Assembly: GCF_010500245.1 (NCBI RefSeq)
Contig: NZ_JAAGOX010000056.1
Span: forward strand, 124,001-188,000
Reading direction: 5' to 3'
DNA from: Ruegeria sp. PrR005
GTDB taxonomy: Bacteria > Pseudomonadota > Alphaproteobacteria > Rhodobacterales > Rhodobacteraceae
DNA: 64,000 bases
The notes under the pieces are model-generated. The model did not search any database. It was not told the DNA's origin and saw nothing but the letters and a program-made list of their open reading frames with translations. The translations under genes and the position numbers were made by a program. Below are positions 62,279 through 64,000 of the stretch, in pieces. Each line of letters opens with the position of its first letter. Positions within the stretch are counted from its first letter, which is position 1.

Positions 62279-63097
62279 TCAAGAGGTTGGACGAAGTACC
62301 GGAACCTCGGCATCTTCCGGAATGTCGGTGATCAGCATGTGGCCGGGTTTGTGCGTGATACAGAGCGGTATGGCGGCCTTCTCGATCGCGACCTGGGGGG
62401 TGACCCCGCAAGCCCAGAACACAGGCACCTGCCCCTCGCCAATAGGGGCCGGGCCGCCCCAATCGGGCCGCGCGACGTCCGATATGCCGATCGCGCCCGG
62501 GTCTCCGACATGAACCGGTGCGCCATGCGCCAACGGATAGCGGCTCGAGATTTCGATGGCGTCGGTGACCCTGTCGGCGGCTATGCCGCGCATGCTGACC
62601 ACCATCTTGCCGCTGAACGGACCGGCGGGAACCGTGTCGATGTTCGAGCGGAACATCGGCACGGTCCTGTCATTGTCGATATGCCAGACCGGGATTCCCG
62701 CCTCGATGAGCGCCCGTTCGAAGGTAAAGGAACAGCCGAGCGCAAAGGCCACCATGTCCGTGCGCCAGATGTCTTCGATGCTCGGTGTGCTGTGATCCAG
62801 ACGACCCTCGCGGTAGATGTTATAGGCAGGCACGTCGGTGCGGATGTCGATATCGCGCCCCAACGTAAACATCAGCGGGTTGCCGGTGTCCGAGACACCG
62901 ACAAGCGGGCAAGGTTTGGGATTGCGTTGGCAGTAGCGCATGAAATCCAAGGCAAACGCCGCAGGCAGAATGGCGAGGTTGGTTTGCAGAAATCCCAGCC
63001 CTAGCCCGGCCGTATGGGCGCGATAGCGGCCTGTGCGGATCTCGCCCCTCACCTCGGATATGTCTGCGCGTCGCAGTCTTTCGTGGTCTGTGGTCAC
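62279..63097 (-). CDS. D-glutamate cyclase-family protein (DUF1445, putative hydro-lyase)
   Basis: This 272-residue protein of the DUF1445 family has LGFLQTNLAILPAAFALDF, PLVGVSDTGNP, DVPAYNIYREG, AFALGCSFTFERALIE and the C-terminal ACGVTPQVAIEKA and ITHKPGHMLITDIP. Eukaryotic relatives convert D-glutamate to 5-oxoproline; bacterial ones are usually uncharacterised. GTG 63097 follows GGGAGG by seven bases. It precedes the TRAP genes on the same strand, so its substrate is probably what they import. Confidence 0.85.
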   Translation of the reverse strand: MTTDHERLRRADISEVRGEIRTGRYRAHTAGLGLGFLQTNLAILPAAFALDFMRYCQRNPKPCPLVGVSDTGNPLMFTLGRDIDIRTDVPAYNIYREGRLDHSTPSIEDIWRTDMVAFALGCSFTFERALIEAGIPVWHIDNDRTVPMFRSNIDTVPAGPFSGKMVVSMRGIAADRVTDAIEISSRYPLAHGAPVHVGDPGAIGISDVARPDWGGPAPIGEGQVPVFWACGVTPQVAIEKAAIPLCITHKPGHMLITDIPEDAEVPVLRPTS

Positions 63098-63181
63098 CGT
63101 GCCGCCTCCCTTTGTCAAAGGGTGGCAAATCTCGCCCATAGCGGCAAATTCAAAATTTTGGCCAAAAAGAATAAAAAAAAT

Positions 63182-64000
63182 TTATGCAAAGGCGAAGCGC
63201 TCTGCCACCTCTTGTGCCAATCTGGCAGCTGTTTCGACCATGTTGCTTTTGGGCTCGGCCAGGTAAGAGGCGGTAAACCGCAAGGGCGGCGGCACCCAGC
63301 CGGGATTGAATTCGCGGATGCGGCCTGTCTCGACATATTCGCGCCCCAACGCCCGGGGCAGGGCGGCAACGCCCAGGTTGTCCTCGACCAGCCGGAAACA
63401 GGTGGAGAGTGACGACGAGGGGAACATCGACACGTCCGGACCGATCCTTTCGAACAGCATCTCGCGCAGCTCGCGGAACGGGCGGGTGTGGCGGGCATAG
63501 GCCAGGATCGGGCGGCGCAGATACAGCGAAGGATCGTCGCAATGTTCGGCCTTGCTGGACACGTACCAGGCCAGGTCGAAACCCGGCAACTCGACATTCT
63601 CGACCGAGTATTCGGAGACCGGCCCCAGCAGGATCGCCAGATCGAGCGCGTGGTTCAGAAGCGCATTGCGCAGATTGATCGAGATGTCGACGTTGAACTC
63701 GATTTCCAGCCGGGGATAGACCGCGTGCAGCCGGGCGACCAGTTCGGCAAGCCAGCATTGCGCAACCGTTTCCGAGACACCCAGCCTCAGCCGCCCCTCG
63801 ATGCTCTCGGGCGCGATGACGTCGCGCTCCAGCAGGCCATAGAGGTGCTCGAACCGCTCGGCATGGCTGACCAGCATCTCGCCGCGCTTGGTCAGTCGCA
63901 AGCCGCCGCCGGTCCGGTCGAACAATTCGGCCCCCACCGCCTGTTCAAGGTTGCGGATCCGCGCGGTCACGGCGGGTTGCGTCAGGTTCATGCCCTCGGC
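63182..64000 (-). CDS. LysR-family regulator, N terminus cut by window end
   Basis: About 272 residues are visible; the frame stays open to base 64000, so roughly the first 20 residues are missing. Helix-turn-helix residues MNLTQPAVTARIRNLEQ and FDRTGGGLRLTKRGE are followed by the effector domain. It lies upstream of and on the same strand as the D-glutamate cyclase-TRAP cluster, with an 84-bp A+T-rich gap that includes a CAAAATTTTG palindrome (63151-63160), and probably controls it. Confidence 0.85.
   Translation of the reverse strand, partial: AEGMNLTQPAVTARIRNLEQAVGAELFDRTGGGLRLTKRGEMLVSHAERFEHLYGLLERDVIAPESIEGRLRLGVSETVAQCWLAELVARLHAVYPRLEIEFNVDISINLRNALLNHALDLAILLGPVSEYSVENVELPGFDLAWYVSSKAEHCDDPSLYLRRPILAYARHTRPFRELREMLFERIGPDVSMFPSSSLSTCFRLVEDNLGVAALPRALGREYVETGRIREFNPGWVPPPLRFTASYLAEPKSNMVETAARLAQEVAERFAFA

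Noticed and set aside
1-64000. tRNA genes, CRISPR arrays, insertion sequences, prophage or replication origin
   Set aside because: Gaps were read for tRNA-like TTCRANTC arms, spaced direct repeats, terminal inverted repeats with transposase genes and DnaA-box clusters; none was found.

Overview
The window reads as chromosome of a marine alphaproteobacterium of the Roseobacter group (Rhodobacteraceae), close to Ruegeria. The evidence is the high G+C content, tightly packed operons with 1-4 bp start/stop overlaps, many catabolic clusters each next to a LysR, TetR or GntR regulator, TRAP and ABC uptake systems, and the carboxyspermidine-type polyamine operon. No tRNA, rRNA, CRISPR, transposase or phage gene was seen. 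No gap between genes exceeds 300 bases. The genes at both window edges are cut off.

Layout. 1-4057: end of a class III nucleotide cyclase, a small DUF3307 membrane protein, and a 1011-residue ABC-exporter-like protein with a wrecked Walker A and a C-terminal cyclic-nucleotide-binding domain. 4075-15328: acyl-CoA catabolism around a biotin-dependent acyl-CoA carboxylase (atuA/C/E/F-like genes, two acyl-CoA dehydrogenases, a nitronate-monooxygenase-like flavoprotein and a TIGR03084-type protein), with a TetR repressor and a palindromic operator at the divergent promoter. 15511-22253: LysR, aminotransferase, fused alpha-beta 2-oxoacid dehydrogenase E1, a malonyltransferase-like acyltransferase and a FAD amine oxidase. 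22262-28613: SDR and LysR divergent from a large self-sufficient reductive dehalogenase (corrinoid/2x4Fe-4S domain fused to an FMN/NAD/2Fe-2S reductase), followed by a convergent MmgE/PrpD gene.

28724-34048: the operon speA - carboxyspermidine dehydrogenase - decarboxylase (nspC) - speB, which would convert arginine through agmatine and putrescine to spermidine. It ends in a good terminator. 34203-42391: a hydroxyproline catabolism cluster with a GntR repressor and a perfect 16-bp palindrome in the control region. It encodes a pyrroline-hydroxycarboxylate deaminase-like lyase, a semialdehyde dehydrogenase, a D-amino-acid oxidase-type dehydrogenase, a Cys/Cys epimerase, an aconitase-X protein and a second proline-racemase-like protein with Ser/Thr in place of the two cysteines. 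42549-48499: a GlpVSTPQU-type ABC importer (probably glycerol or a related polyol) whose two ATPases carry complementary defects.

48547-50104: a BlaI/M56 pair without a beta-lactamase. 50251-56024: a flavin monooxygenase, two Rieske oxygenases, RidA, DUF1028 and LysR; gene number and order fit the homarine operon homABCDER as I remember it. 56117-63097: a trimethylamine/histamine-dehydrogenase-family flavoprotein, an M20 deacylase, then on the opposite strand a tripartite TRAP transporter and a D-glutamate-cyclase-family protein, preceded by a LysR gene cut by the window end. Overall this is a nutrient-scavenging stretch devoted to amino acids, amines, polyols, acyl-CoAs and possibly halogenated aromatics.
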